A stretch of DNA of 64,000 bases from UBA940 sp031547885 (lineage in GTDB: Bacteria; Bacteroidota; Bacteroidia; Bacteroidales; Rikenellaceae): positions 1-64,000 of the forward strand of contig JAVBRO010000018.1 of the NCBI GenBank assembly GCA_031547885.1, written 5' to 3'. The first letter of the stretch is position 1. Each line of letters begins with the position of its first letter. This document shows, piece by piece, positions 42,749-53,400 of this stretch. A program made the translations under genes and the position numbers. The notes under the pieces were generated by a model, which did not search any database, was not told the origin of the DNA, and saw only the letters and a program-made list of their open reading frames with translations.

Positions 42749-43327
42749 ATGAAAACACTCAGATCAGCGACAGTTATTGTGCTGCTTGCGGCGGCGGCCC
42801 TGTCCGCCCTGTCATGGGGTAAAGGGGGCGGCGAAAAACACGGCGCCGCTCCCGTCAAAGAGACTGAAGCCGCTGCAGATACCGGAAACATAACGGCAGG
42901 GTACGACAACTGGCAACTGGCTGTCAGAAAGGGTTACGGGATCGACTTTGCCGCGCCTGAGGGGTGGAAATTCGACAGCGTCAGCGCTCTCGCATCGGGA
43001 GGGGACGAAACGGTAACGGTGGTTTTCGAAAAGGCCGGCGGAAACGCCCGAAAGGTATCCGATGTGGCGAAATATCTTTTCGACAAGACTCTGGCACGTT
43101 CGCCGAAAGGTAATTTCCGGATCGGCGCGGAGGGCGCAGAGATGAAAAAGGGAACTTTCTTCGCTATGTTCGGAGACCTTTTCGAGCCGACGCGGATGTA
43201 CGACGGTGTGAATGACATCGAAACATTCTGGCACTACAGGTACGCGGACGTCATCTGCCGGGTCGATGTGAGAGCGAAAAAAGGGATGATGACCGTCAGG
43301 TTCTCGCGGCCGCCCGTAAAACTGTAA
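42749..43327 (+). CDS. exported protein with altered lipobox, unknown function
   Basis: A 192-residue exported protein, last in the cluster. The signal region (KTLRSATVIVLLAAAALSAL) aligns with that of the previous lipoprotein, but position 23 is tryptophan (codon TGG) where the other has the lipid cysteine. It is thus probably released to the periplasm or kept as an uncleaved anchor. The mature part has a beta-rich pattern (GIDFAAPEGWKFDSVSALAS) that recalls PsbP/DcrB domains. Function unknown. Confidence 0.7.
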   Translation: MKTLRSATVIVLLAAAALSALSWGKGGGEKHGAAPVKETEAAADTGNITAGYDNWQLAVRKGYGIDFAAPEGWKFDSVSALASGGDETVTVVFEKAGGNARKVSDVAKYLFDKTLARSPKGNFRIGAEGAEMKKGTFFAMFGDLFEPTRMYDGVNDIETFWHYRYADVICRVDVRAKKGMMTVRFSRPPVKL

Positions 43328-43387
43328 GCTCTGCAAATCATTGAGAGTTTGTCTGAAACAATAAAACAAATCCAAAATATTCATGCA

Positions 43388-43426
43388 AAAAAAGAGGTTG
43401 TCCCGCTTGTTTCGAGACAACCTCTT
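43388..43426 (-). terminator. terminator of the SusCD/M60 locus
   Basis: AAGAGGTTGTC (43392-43402) pairs with GACAACCTCTT (43416-43426). On the minus strand the stem is followed by TTTTTTT, a strong signal for the M60 peptidase gene. It may also stop the plus-strand cluster. Confidence 0.88.
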
Positions 43427-43444
43427 CGCATTTACCGGCCGTGA

Positions 43445-46222
43445 TCAGAAAGCCACTTCGACCTCTTCGCCGGTCGAAGATACGGCATAGACCTTATAGC
43501 CGTCGTCCCAGGCCGCGATAGTGTTGTCCAAAGTAAAGGATGCGGGTTCCGTTGTAACGAATATCAGTTTACCGTCTTTCCTCACCTCGAAAGCCGCTGC
43601 GTTGCTCCATCCGGTCAGCGTGACCTTCTTGCCGCTGCGCACGGCCCTTCCCGTCGTTATCGGAGCCGCTGACTTGAACATATCCGCGTTCTTGTCGCAT
43701 ATATACTCGAACCGGTGCGGAGGCTCGCTGTACCCCAGCTCCTTTATGCGCGTTTTGATCTGGTCGATCATCGTCTTTGTGACGTTCATTCTCCCCGAAC
43801 CGTAATCGCCCACCTCGACGTCGACTTCCGTTAGAAATCCCCATTTTTCAAAAAATGCGGTCAGATCGAGTTCGGCGGCTTTGCAGGCTCTCACGACGAA
43901 TTCCAGTTGGTGCCCGGCATTTGTCGTCATATCCGGTTCGTTGCGGACCATCTCATAAAGGTCCCTGTAGAAATCGGTCTTTCCCCGGGCATCCACGAGG
44001 TACAGATGCAGCTGCCATAAAGGCACCAGCTTGCAGAACACATCCACAAGGTTGGACTCCGCCGCGGTCATCATATAACAGTGCGGCCTTCCGGAACGGA
44101 AATAAAGGTTCATGGCCTTTTCATAGCGGTTGGTATACCCTCCTTCGCCCGACATTGATTCGGTTTGCAGCCTCGAGTCATTTTGGAACGCCCGCTGCAC
44201 ATACATCGCGTGTATATTATTGGTCACTTCAGTCATACCGATCCACCTGAGGCCCGGCCGGGTCTGGTTGATGTGTCCCGCTTCGTGGGCAGGCCCCCAT
44301 ATGGCCGATGTCTTCAACAGGGCGGGATTGCACAGTTCGGCGAGCGTACCGTCGTTGTATGCCGTATGGTAGGATGTGGCATACATGTACGAAGTATACA
44401 TCACACTGAAATACATCCGGTTATTGAACATCCGTTCGTATTTTTCCAGCCCCATGTGCTCCATTTCCAGATATACGATCCGGTCGTAGGCATCGATGAG
44501 TTCCCTGCCCCGGTTTCCGGTATGGTTCCTGAACCGGCTGGTCGGGAATGTCAGGTGGGCGTACTTCCCCAGCACGTCGAAATAGTCGTGTGAAGCGCCT
44601 GCCAGCAGGCGGGTCCAGTCAGCGTCGGTGTGTATGGTGCTGTCGAAGTAGCCGTTCACTTTTCCGGACGGTATGTGTATCTTCACGGCTGGGGCCGTAC
44701 GGAAGTCCGGGGTGTGGTACATCACATACAGCAGGCCGCCTTTCGACGGTATGATCTTATTGATCCCCTGCATCAGGGTATAAGTCACGGCCGTATAGAA
44801 TCCGTTTCCGTTAGGTTCGTTCAGGTCCTGAATCCTCAGGCCCACTTTGCCGCCGCCGGTTTCGCCGACCATCACGATCAGTTCTTCCTTCGCTTTGACG
44901 GCTATCCCCGTGGGGTTGTCCAGAAGACTGTACGTCGAGGTCTTATTTGTCCGGGACTCGTCGTCCGGATGGGGATAGGCCTTGTATTCGGCAATGCGGA
45001 ATTCCGCCGGGTAATTGCCTTTCAGCAGGTTGGTGGCGATACGCCGGAATAACGGGTATGTGCAGGCATCGATTTCCGCTTCGGTAATCCCTGCGCGCAA
45101 TTCCGTGCACGCAGCGTCCGCAAAGAGTTCCAGCGGGTCGAAGCCGTCGGGATTTTTCCTGTAAAATTCCATCTCGGCGCACGAAGCGAAATCGTAGGCA
45201 GCGTCGCTTACTCCCGATTTCACGGAGAAACGAATGGCATCGACATTCCTGAGGGCCGGTACGAAATCCACCCGGGTGGCCAGATGCGATCCTCCGAAGT
45301 CTTTTTGCAGAAGAAGGTCGAAACCGGCAGCGCCTTTGTATTTCACGAATATATCCACCTCTTTGAAGTTGCCGTTCGTATGACCGCTCCTCGGGCTGTA
45401 AACCACATAGTCCAGCATCTCGGCGTTATTCAGGTAATAATCCAGCCTGACGGGGAAGGCCGTACCACCCCACGGAGAGTGGTACCAGGTACTCAGATCG
45501 CCGTCGTAAGAGAGCTCTATGCCTTCGCCGGACTGGGACGCAGAGGCCTCCCCGCGCAGCACCGTGACCTTGATGTCATCCTTGAGACCCGATTCCGCGA
45601 CTTCGTATATCCCGGGTTCCTGTAATATGGTCGCCTGTGCACCGCTCACCGCTTCGATACCCTGGAACGTTATTATCGCCGAACGGGAGCCTCCGGGATT
45701 TTCATCCACGCTGAACGTATGCGTGAATTCCACCATGCCGCCGGCGCGCGAAGCGTCGTCCGCGACCTCTTTCACCCAGTCGGGAAGGCCTTTAACGATA
45801 TATTCCACATTGGCGGTCACGCTCAGGGTCGCCCTTCCCCCTTTTGCCGGAACGGTCCCGGGCGGGGACGACACCAGGATCGCCGGATCGGCGCCCAGTT
45901 GTCTCACCTCGATATTGCGCGACAGGCCTCCTGCCGAGACCTCGACAGAGGTCTTGCGCATGCCGTTGCCGGCATTTGCGGAAACAGTCACCCGCAGGAC
46001 ATCCCCCGAAGCTGTGGTCGAACACCATTCGCGGCCCGCGGGGTCCACCGTAGCGGTCCATTCGGCGGCATTTGTCCTGACGGAAGCAGATTTCGTCAGC
46101 GCTTCTTTGACGAACTCCAGGCTTCCGGGGACTACTTCCAGAACTGTCTCCTTTTCCTTTTCCGAACACGAGCCGATCATCAGGGATAAAAGGAGCGATA
46201 CAAACAGGCTTTTCATTTTCAT
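43445..46222 (-). CDS. M60-family surface metallopeptidase
   Basis: A 925-residue lipoprotein (IGSC, C19). After the lipid anchor come two BACON-like Ig domains (about 25-110 and 112-205). A discoidin-like F5/8C domain (about 210-352, LSYDGDLSTWYHSPW) and the M60 catalytic region (about 375-790) follow. The zinc motif is H646-E647-A-G-H650, with a downstream glutamate in GMTEVTNN. A C-terminal Ig-like domain closes the chain. M60 peptidases of gut Bacteroidetes cut mucin-type O-glycoproteins. Being last in a SusCD locus, it probably cuts the glycoprotein whose fragments the receptor imports. No motif is missing. Confidence 0.92.
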   Translation of the reverse strand: MKMKSLFVSLLLSLMIGSCSEKEKETVLEVVPGSLEFVKEALTKSASVRTNAAEWTATVDPAGREWCSTTASGDVLRVTVSANAGNGMRKTSVEVSAGGLSRNIEVRQLGADPAILVSSPPGTVPAKGGRATLSVTANVEYIVKGLPDWVKEVADDASRAGGMVEFTHTFSVDENPGGSRSAIITFQGIEAVSGAQATILQEPGIYEVAESGLKDDIKVTVLRGEASASQSGEGIELSYDGDLSTWYHSPWGGTAFPVRLDYYLNNAEMLDYVVYSPRSGHTNGNFKEVDIFVKYKGAAGFDLLLQKDFGGSHLATRVDFVPALRNVDAIRFSVKSGVSDAAYDFASCAEMEFYRKNPDGFDPLELFADAACTELRAGITEAEIDACTYPLFRRIATNLLKGNYPAEFRIAEYKAYPHPDDESRTNKTSTYSLLDNPTGIAVKAKEELIVMVGETGGGKVGLRIQDLNEPNGNGFYTAVTYTLMQGINKIIPSKGGLLYVMYHTPDFRTAPAVKIHIPSGKVNGYFDSTIHTDADWTRLLAGASHDYFDVLGKYAHLTFPTSRFRNHTGNRGRELIDAYDRIVYLEMEHMGLEKYERMFNNRMYFSVMYTSYMYATSYHTAYNDGTLAELCNPALLKTSAIWGPAHEAGHINQTRPGLRWIGMTEVTNNIHAMYVQRAFQNDSRLQTESMSGEGGYTNRYEKAMNLYFRSGRPHCYMMTAAESNLVDVFCKLVPLWQLHLYLVDARGKTDFYRDLYEMVRNEPDMTTNAGHQLEFVVRACKAAELDLTAFFEKWGFLTEVDVEVGDYGSGRMNVTKTMIDQIKTRIKELGYSEPPHRFEYICDKNADMFKSAAPITTGRAVRSGKKVTLTGWSNAAAFEVRKDGKLIFVTTEPASFTLDNTIAAWDDGYKVYAVSSTGEEVEVAF

Positions 46223-46248
46223 AAAAATAATTTTCCACTTCTAATTAA

Positions 46249-46430
46249 GCCCGTTGTGCGTTCAGTGTCATCTGGCATAGCATGGTCCCCTGAGTCTGCT
46301 GCTGAATCAATCCCCCTAACTTTCAGCTTGTCGGGAACGACATCCCGACGCAGACCGGGGGAACATGCCAATACAAATAACTCACCGATGGCCGGCCTTC
46401 CGGCCGGCACTTCAAAAACGCACAACGGGC
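46249..46430. repeat. MITE-like element with 14-bp inverted ends
   Basis: GCCCGTTGTGCGTT (46249-46262) is repeated as an exact inverted copy at 46417-46430, enclosing about 154 bases without a gene. Inside near the right end is a GC-rich hairpin (GCCGGCC/GGCCGGC, 46391-46408). The element fills the gap between the discoidin-lipoprotein gene and the M60 gene. No sure target duplication is seen, although CTAA occurs on both flanks. Confidence 0.7.
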
Positions 46431-46453
46431 ACTCTAAAATAAAACATCGGTGT

Positions 46454-47572
46454 TTACTCTTCGTCCTCTTCTACAAAATAAGCGAACTCGGACAAGGCCC
46501 AGAAATTATTATTGGTTATCGACTTATGATTCACAAATATGCGGATATACCTGTATTCTCTGGTTGTTGAATATATCGGCGATGTGTAACCCACCCCAGA
46601 TGCGGCAGGAAGGCCGTCGTCAGCCGCGGTGAACGTACGGATAAGGAACCATTCGGACTCATCATCGCCGCCGGTGGTACTTCCCAGCAGATCGAACACT
46701 GAAGGTGTGTGTATATCACCAGGCCCCCTTCCGGCACGGGTCCCCCAATAGAACTGATACCTTCTGGTCACCGTTTTACCCAGGTCTACCTGCAGCCAGT
46801 GCGGCAGAGGAGGAGTGCCCCGCCATGAGGAGTGCCAGTAAGTATTCAGATTGTTGTCCAGCAGGAGTCCGAAGTCGGTTCCTTCGCCGGGGTCGGAAGC
46901 GTTCGACGAGAAACTGGCGGCGGTAAGCGGGACTTTTACCACACCGCCCTCCAGTTGGGTGACGGCGATCGGAACATCGTCGATCCACTGCGAAACTATG
47001 GTCAGCGTTCCGCTCCTCTCCAACCCTTTGTTCATTTTCGCCGTGAGTGTAAGGGCTCTTTCGGTCCTGACGACCGACAGCCATTGGTCGAGCCCTTCGC
47101 TGTACTCCACGTCCCACTCATCCAGGGCAAGATTCGTGCCGCTGCCATAGCTCAGCGGTATGTCCCCGCCTTCGTTAGTGAATTCGACGGTCGCTTTGGA
47201 AACGGACAGCATGGGTATCCGCCTCTCCTGGTTGACGGTGAGTTCTTCCTCCAGACCCATAGCCGAAACAATGATCTTGGCACTGCGCGGCGTGAAAGCT
47301 TCGTTTTCGGAAGCGCTTACTTTCACTCCTCCATCCTTGGAAAGGGTGAGCCATGAAGCATCCGACGGCTTTACGAGCTCGAAATCCCAGTCGCGTACGT
47401 TGGTCTTGACGGCGACGATGCGGCTGGTCGGAGCCGCGGTGAAATCCACGATCGGCAACTCCAATGAGAGTTCCGGTATTATCTGTTCCTGTTCTTCGTT
47501 GTCCGAGCAGCCGCTAAAAGCCGCCAGTGGAATGAAGAGCAGACAGGCGTATTTTAATATGTGTTTTTTCAT
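46454..47572 (-). CDS. BACON/discoidin-domain surface lipoprotein
   Basis: A 372-residue lipoprotein (FSGC, C22). Two BACON-like Ig domains (about 30-118 and 120-208) bear the usual WLTLSKDGGVKVSASEN and ITVxQ-type strand ends. A C-terminal F5/8 type C (discoidin) domain (about 215-370) has LLLDNNLNTYWHSSWRG and RYIRIFVNHKS. It is likely a surface binding protein for host glycans or glycoproteins, working with SusD. It lies between the DUF4959 lipoprotein gene and the M60 peptidase gene. Confidence 0.87.
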   Translation of the reverse strand: MKKHILKYACLLFIPLAAFSGCSDNEEQEQIIPELSLELPIVDFTAAPTSRIVAVKTNVRDWDFELVKPSDASWLTLSKDGGVKVSASENEAFTPRSAKIIVSAMGLEEELTVNQERRIPMLSVSKATVEFTNEGGDIPLSYGSGTNLALDEWDVEYSEGLDQWLSVVRTERALTLTAKMNKGLERSGTLTIVSQWIDDVPIAVTQLEGGVVKVPLTAASFSSNASDPGEGTDFGLLLDNNLNTYWHSSWRGTPPLPHWLQVDLGKTVTRRYQFYWGTRAGRGPGDIHTPSVFDLLGSTTGGDDESEWFLIRTFTAADDGLPAASGVGYTSPIYSTTREYRYIRIFVNHKSITNNNFWALSEFAYFVEEDEE

Positions 47573-47626
47573 TTTCTGATCATTTATAGATTAACATCTC
47601 CTGTATTTCAGATCTCGCTTCCCCGG

Positions 47627-48502
47627 TCAATCCTCCTCGTCCGTTTCGGGATTGACTTCCTTGACCGTTACGGTATAGAACTTGAATATCGACATGGTCC
47701 AGTATTTCGTGCCGGTATTGGTTGCATTGACCGAAAAGCGTATCCGGCTGAACGGGAAGGGACACTTCAGCACTTCTGACGTATAATCATCCGTGGAAGT
47801 GACCGGAAGGCCGTCATCTTCCTGCGTGAAGTTCTTGATGAGCTCCCAGTTCTCACCGTCGGTGCTGCCCAGAAGGTCGACGTCCGTCGGCTTGTTGGCC
47901 CCGTTCTTCCTCGGTGCGTAATAGAAACTGTAATGGTCGTCAAGGATCCGTTTAAGGTTCACATCCATCCAGTGTATGGGCGCAGGGCCGCCCCCGCCGC
48001 TCCATTGCGTATGGAAGAACGTATCCTTATTATTATCGAGCAGGTTCGCAATGGGCCCTTCGCTAGGTTCCTGCGCATTGGTGCTGAGATCCGCCGCTGA
48101 CAGCATTATCTCCTGCTTGGCCACCTGGGTGATGATTTCCGCCGGATCCGATTTTTGGCTGATCTTCTTCGGAGCGCTCATATCGCCCGTAGGGCTTACC
48201 GTCCGCACGGTGAATTCATATTCCGGATACCTGGCACGGGTGTCGGGTATCTCGATGCGGTTGGCAAATACGCTCGCCAGCCTGACGACCTCTTTCTTCA
48301 GCCTGGGATCGTAGTAGGTTACCCTGATATATTCGATGGTCCCGTCGCGCGGGGTATCCCAGTTCAGGGTTATTGCTCCGGGGCTTGTCGCCGAGGCAAG
48401 ATCCGTGATCTCGGACGGCGTTACCGATCCTTCATCCTCGCAGCCTGTCAGGCACAGCATGAACAAACCGGCAAACAGAATACATTTAAATATCTTTTTC
48501 AT
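47627..48502 (-). CDS. DUF4959/discoidin-domain surface lipoprotein
   Basis: A 291-residue lipoprotein (LTGC, C21). Residues about 28-125 form a fibronectin-like domain of the DUF4959 type (GAITLNWDTPRDGTIEYIRV). Residues about 135-280 form a discoidin-like domain (NLLDNNKDTFFHTQWSGG). I chose the start at 48502 because the lipoprotein signal begins there. The frame is open back to 48643 but overlaps susD. Proteins of this build follow SusD genes and act as surface glycan-binding proteins. Confidence 0.87.
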   Translation of the reverse strand: MKKIFKCILFAGLFMLCLTGCEDEGSVTPSEITDLASATSPGAITLNWDTPRDGTIEYIRVTYYDPRLKKEVVRLASVFANRIEIPDTRARYPEYEFTVRTVSPTGDMSAPKKISQKSDPAEIITQVAKQEIMLSAADLSTNAQEPSEGPIANLLDNNKDTFFHTQWSGGGGPAPIHWMDVNLKRILDDHYSFYYAPRKNGANKPTDVDLLGSTDGENWELIKNFTQEDDGLPVTSTDDYTSEVLKCPFPFSRIRFSVNATNTGTKYWTMSIFKFYTVTVKEVNPETDEED

Positions 48503-48521
48503 ATCACTAATCGATTTTGTA

Positions 48522-50408
48522 TTAATAACCCGGGTTTTGAACCAACTGCTCGTTCTTGTTAACGTCGCCCGAAGGGAATGGCAACAGATACTGGGCGGGC
48601 GAGTCGAACTTGCGTTCGAACACCACTTCCCGAAGGCTTGCAAATCCTTCTATCGTCGTAGCTTCGATATTCATTCCCTGGTGTTTGTGGTTGAATGCGG
48701 TTGCGGCCAGCAGCCAGCGGCGCATATCCCAGAAATTCTGGTTCTCGAGATAGAACTCGATCTGCCTTTCCTGGCGTACTATGCTGCGCAGTTTGGCCTG
48801 GGTCAGTGCGGCCACACCCTCCCACGAAGTTTCCACGGCCGGAATACCGGCACGGGTACGTACTTTATTGAGGTATTCGCGTGCAATGTCCAGATCGTTG
48901 GTCTCTACGCATACTTCCGCATAGCCCAGGTAAAGATCGGCCATGCGGATGATGGGCCACGGATAGTGCCTCGCGCCCTGCAGGTCGGTTTGGACCTCGT
49001 AGTCCGGATGGACGGCCTTCTTGTTCAGGTAGCCGGTGGGCGAATAGTCGTTCGTACGCATGCTCGAGGTATTCGGGCCCCTCGAACAGTTGCCTCCTAT
49101 CACGAAATTGCAGACCAGGCGTCCGTCACTAAACGAAGCGTCGCTATCGTAAGCCCCCTTTGAGGAGCCGTTCTTGACCTCGTAATATCCGTTCTGGAAA
49201 GCTACCCATGCATAATATCTGGGTTCTCTGTCGAGGTTGAACCTGATGGTTTTTTCTCCGGGTTTGGCAACGTCGGCATACTCGTCCGTAACAACGACCA
49301 GTTCCAGCTTGTTCGCACTCCTGTAAGCCGGATCCTCATCGTAAGGCAGCCCGTTCTTGGTATAAAAACGGTTCAGCATATCCCAGGTGGGAGCCACCCC
49401 GTTCCAGGCGGATGATGCCGAGTAAGGCAGGGATTTATTCTGAACGCCGTAAGCACCTTCGTCCCTGCTGTCCGACCAGATCACCTCTTTGTTGCCCGCA
49501 TCTATAACATTAAGCCTCAGCAATTTTTGCGTCGGATCTGTGGGCTTTGTGGCGTTGAATTCAGTGGAAAGTGTGGTCAACAGGCCCTGTCCAGCCGCCT
49601 CGCATGCCGCGATAGCCTCCTCGTAAGCCGTTTTGGCCGTCTGCCATTTGGCGGCGTCGTAGATCAGCGGCATAAGGGGAGTTCCGTCATGGTTTTTCAG
49701 GTTGGAATAAAAACTACTGTTGCCGTTTAACAGCGGTGAAGCCGCATAAAGCAGCATCTTGGCTTTCAGGGCCAGCGCCGCCTGTTTTGTAGCCTGTCCG
49801 TAACGGCTCTGCGCGCGGGTAGTGGGCAGAGCGCTTGCGGCCTCGTCGAACTTCCCGCATACGAAACTTATACAGTCGTCCAGTGGGGTCCTTGGCAGAT
49901 AACTTTCAGCCGGGGTGTCTACCAAAGGCTCTTCCTTTATCAGGATAACCGGCCCGTAGCAGCGGATGAGCAGGAAGTGGAAATAACCGATAAGGAAATT
50001 GGCCTGTGCCTTATAATCCGCCTTGGTCTGGTCGCTCATCTTGGGCACGCTGTCGATGTTATTTAGCAATATGTAACATTGTTTCAGTCCCTGGAAAAGC
50101 GTATCCCAATAGGATATCACCGTATTTGAGGCGGAGAAGTTCCCCTTTGGGAAATTTGCGAACGATTCATGTTCGAATGCGGTGACCACTTCGTCGCCGG
50201 TCATCAGGTCCAGCGAAAGCGCACCCTGCCGCGAGTCGGGCAGATAGGCGTAGCAGGAATAAAGAAAGCGTTCGGCGGCGTTTGCGTCTTCAAAGGCATC
50301 TTTTTCCCTGGGCGTTTCATCAGGAACAACATCAAGAAAATTGCATGAAAAAGATCCCGCCAGTAAGATCAGTGCGCAGCATATATATTTAATCGTCTTC
50401 ATAAACAT
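48522..50408 (-). CDS. SusD/RagB-family surface lipoprotein
   Basis: A 628-residue outer-membrane lipoprotein (GSFSC, C22). It forms the lid that captures ligand for its SusC partner. Family signs are FLDVVPDETPREKDAFEDAN at the start of the mature chain, the helical TPR-like middle (QANFLIGYFHFLLIRCYGPV) and a C-terminal NEQLVQNPGY, the usual SusD ending. The lid gene directly follows susC (11 bases). The ligand is not known. The nearby peptidase suggests a glycopeptide. Confidence 0.96.
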   Translation of the reverse strand: MFMKTIKYICCALILLAGSFSCNFLDVVPDETPREKDAFEDANAAERFLYSCYAYLPDSRQGALSLDLMTGDEVVTAFEHESFANFPKGNFSASNTVISYWDTLFQGLKQCYILLNNIDSVPKMSDQTKADYKAQANFLIGYFHFLLIRCYGPVILIKEEPLVDTPAESYLPRTPLDDCISFVCGKFDEAASALPTTRAQSRYGQATKQAALALKAKMLLYAASPLLNGNSSFYSNLKNHDGTPLMPLIYDAAKWQTAKTAYEEAIAACEAAGQGLLTTLSTEFNATKPTDPTQKLLRLNVIDAGNKEVIWSDSRDEGAYGVQNKSLPYSASSAWNGVAPTWDMLNRFYTKNGLPYDEDPAYRSANKLELVVVTDEYADVAKPGEKTIRFNLDREPRYYAWVAFQNGYYEVKNGSSKGAYDSDASFSDGRLVCNFVIGGNCSRGPNTSSMRTNDYSPTGYLNKKAVHPDYEVQTDLQGARHYPWPIIRMADLYLGYAEVCVETNDLDIAREYLNKVRTRAGIPAVETSWEGVAALTQAKLRSIVRQERQIEFYLENQNFWDMRRWLLAATAFNHKHQGMNIEATTIEGFASLREVVFERKFDSPAQYLLPFPSGDVNKNEQLVQNPGY

Positions 50409-50419
50409 CTCTTTTAATT

Positions 50420-53400
50420 TTATCTGAATGTCATTTGTACTCCGAGGTTCAACATGCGCTGGGTCGGATAGGAAAGGCCCCTGCCGCCGCCCATTTCGGG
50501 ATCCCAGTGTTTGAACGGCGAGAAAGTCGCCAGGTTGGTCCCGTTCACGTAAATACGGATGTGTCTTGTCGGCGAAAAGCCGATCTCCGCATTCTTCAGC
50601 TTCAGGAACGCACCGCTCCGCAGCCAGTAGGTCGAAGGCTGCGTGTTGTTGAAATTCTCATCTTTGGTCAGGCGCGGATACCCCGCATTGATATTCTGGT
50701 TTGTGTCCGTCCAGTAGTCGGCGGCAACGTAATCGAGCACGTTACGGTTGTACTGGGCGCCGAAGGGGTGGAAACCGGACATCATAAGGGAGGTGTTCGC
50801 GACCCCCTGGAAGAATAAGGAGAAGTCCCATTTCCTCCACCGGATCGACGGTCCGAAACCGTACACGATCTCGGGAACGGTCGGATAACCCATGTAGATC
50901 CTGTCGTCCGAGGTAATCCTGCCGTCGTAATACCCGTTGGCGTCGGGTTGGTCGACGTACTTGATGTCTCCCGGCGATATGATGATACTGCCAAGCGTAG
51001 ACGCAGGATTGTGTGCGATATCGTCCCAGTCGATGTAGAGGCCGTTGGCTACATAACCCCGATTGGTATAGAGCGTCTTGCCCACCTGCGACATGGCTTT
51101 TCTCAGACCCGGAGCTTCGTCGTACTTGATAACGTTGTTGCGTGCGAATGTGAACGTACCCTTGAACTGGATGTCCAGGTCATTGTTGATACGTTTGAGA
51201 TAATCCACCGAAAGGTCGAAGCCCCAGTTCTTGACTTCCGCCAGGTTGCCGTACACCCTGGTGGCGGCCGTTCCGAGATAATTGGGGATCGAAGTACGCT
51301 GCTGGAATATGTCGCGCCTTATTTCGCGGAAACCGTCGAACGTTATACTGAGCGAATTGAACAGCTGGATATCCATCCCGACGTTGAGTTTTTCACCCAC
51401 TTCCCAGGTGATGTTGTCGTTCTGGTAGCGGGTGTACACAGGTCCCGACGTCGAATAGGTGCTCGACCCGAATCCTGTCTTATAAGAGGCGCTGCCCGTC
51501 AGATTGATCTGCGACAGGTAAATGAACCGCACCAAAACGTTCTCGAGAATGATCTGGTCGTTACCCACCAGACCGTACGACGCACGGAGTTTAAGATTGT
51601 TGACCACCCGGCTCAACGGCTCGAAGAATTTTTCCGACGATATGTTCCAACCTACTGCGACGGAGGGGAAGAAACCCCATTTGTGGCCCTGGGCAAAGTT
51701 TTCGGAACCATTGTAGCCGGCATTCACTTCAAACAGGTACCGGTGGTCGAAGTCATAGGACAAACGTGCCGCATAACCCATCTTCCTCCGCGGAAGCGAA
51801 TTGATCAGCAGCGTATTGAGGGCATCCGCCCCCGGCGTGTTATTGTTGTACTGGTCGATATTCCAAAGCGCCATGGCGTTGACGTGGTGCCGGTCGAAAG
51901 AGCGCGTATAATCCAGGTAAGCCTGCCCGTATATCCTGCGGTCGCCCGAAACGCCCGAAGTTGTTTCCAACACCGGTTTCGTGGGAGTGATCGCAGGAGT
52001 GAGGTTATAGCTGTATGTCCCGTCGTCTTCGAGCGTATAATCCGAAACGGAGTATTTATTGTAACCTTGCGAACGTGCTGTTGTCGACCTGTTGTAGTTC
52101 TTGAATGAGATCAGGGCTTTGAAGCTGAGTCCTTTGGTGACGAAATCGAGTTTCTGGTTAAAGTCGAGGTTCGCCATGACGGTGCTCTCGAACTGGTTGT
52201 TGTAACCTTTGACCAGTTCGGCCATCGGGTTAGAGGCGCCCTGGATGTTGCCGCCTATCCATGCACCCCACTTCACCCACGGCACGTCGTCCCCCGGGAA
52301 AGATACGGGGAAGTCCACCGGGTTGTTGTTCATGATCGCGCCGTAAACGGCGTCCACTCCTGCGGTTGGCGCTGTAAGGTCGGCCAACTGTACGTTAAGG
52401 TGCAGTGAGATGGTGGACGATTTCGTCATGTGGAAGTCGATGTTGTTCTGGAACGAATACCTCATCAGGTCGATATTGTTCTTGAACGAGAAGTAGTCCT
52501 GCGAGCAGTTCTTCAGCATACCGTTCTCGTGGTTGAACCCGATGTTCATGAAGTAGACGATCTTCTGCGTACCGCCGCGGATATTGAAATTCACCTTCTG
52601 GTTGAAAGTCGCACTTTTGAAGATCTCGTCGTACCAGTCAACGTCGGGGAAGAGGTATGGGTTGACTTTGTTGCGCGTATTGTTTATCTCCTCCTGGCTG
52701 TAGAGTACGTTGCCCGTCTGCTGGTTGGTCACCGCTTCATTGTATAGTTCCATGTATGACGCCCCGTCGACGAATTTTGGGATCTTGTTAGGCATCGAGG
52801 TGTATGTTTCCACCCTCAGGCCGATGATAGGGCGTTCCGAAACGACACCGCTCTTGGTTTTGATGATCATTACCCCGTTGGCTCCGCGCGTACCGTACAT
52901 GGCCGTGGCGGTGGCGTCCTTCAGTATGGAGAATCCTTCGATGATCTCGGGATCGAGTGCATCCAGGTCCCCGGGCGACACTTCCACGCCGTCGAGAATG
53001 ATAAGCGGCTCCAGAATCCCGCTCATCGTCGAGACGCCCCTTATGAAGAAGTTGGCTTCGTTCTTACCGGGTTCGCCGCTGCGCTGGTATGAGACTACGC
53101 CCGCGAGGCGGCCGGCAAACGAAGATGTCAGGTTGGCTCCCGGAACCACGAGGTCGGTAGGCTGGACCATCTGGACCGATCCGACGACACTCACTTTTCT
53201 CTGTCCCGTACCGAAAGCCGTGATGACGACATCGTCCAAAACTTCAGCCGGCTCCATGAGGATCAGGATAGAGGTTCGCCCATCCACGGCGATCTCCTGG
53301 GTCGCGTAGCCGGGGAACGATACTTCGAGGGTCCCGTTGGGCGAAACCCCGTCGAGCGAGAACTGACCGTTCTGGTTCGTAATAGACACCCTGGTCGTTC

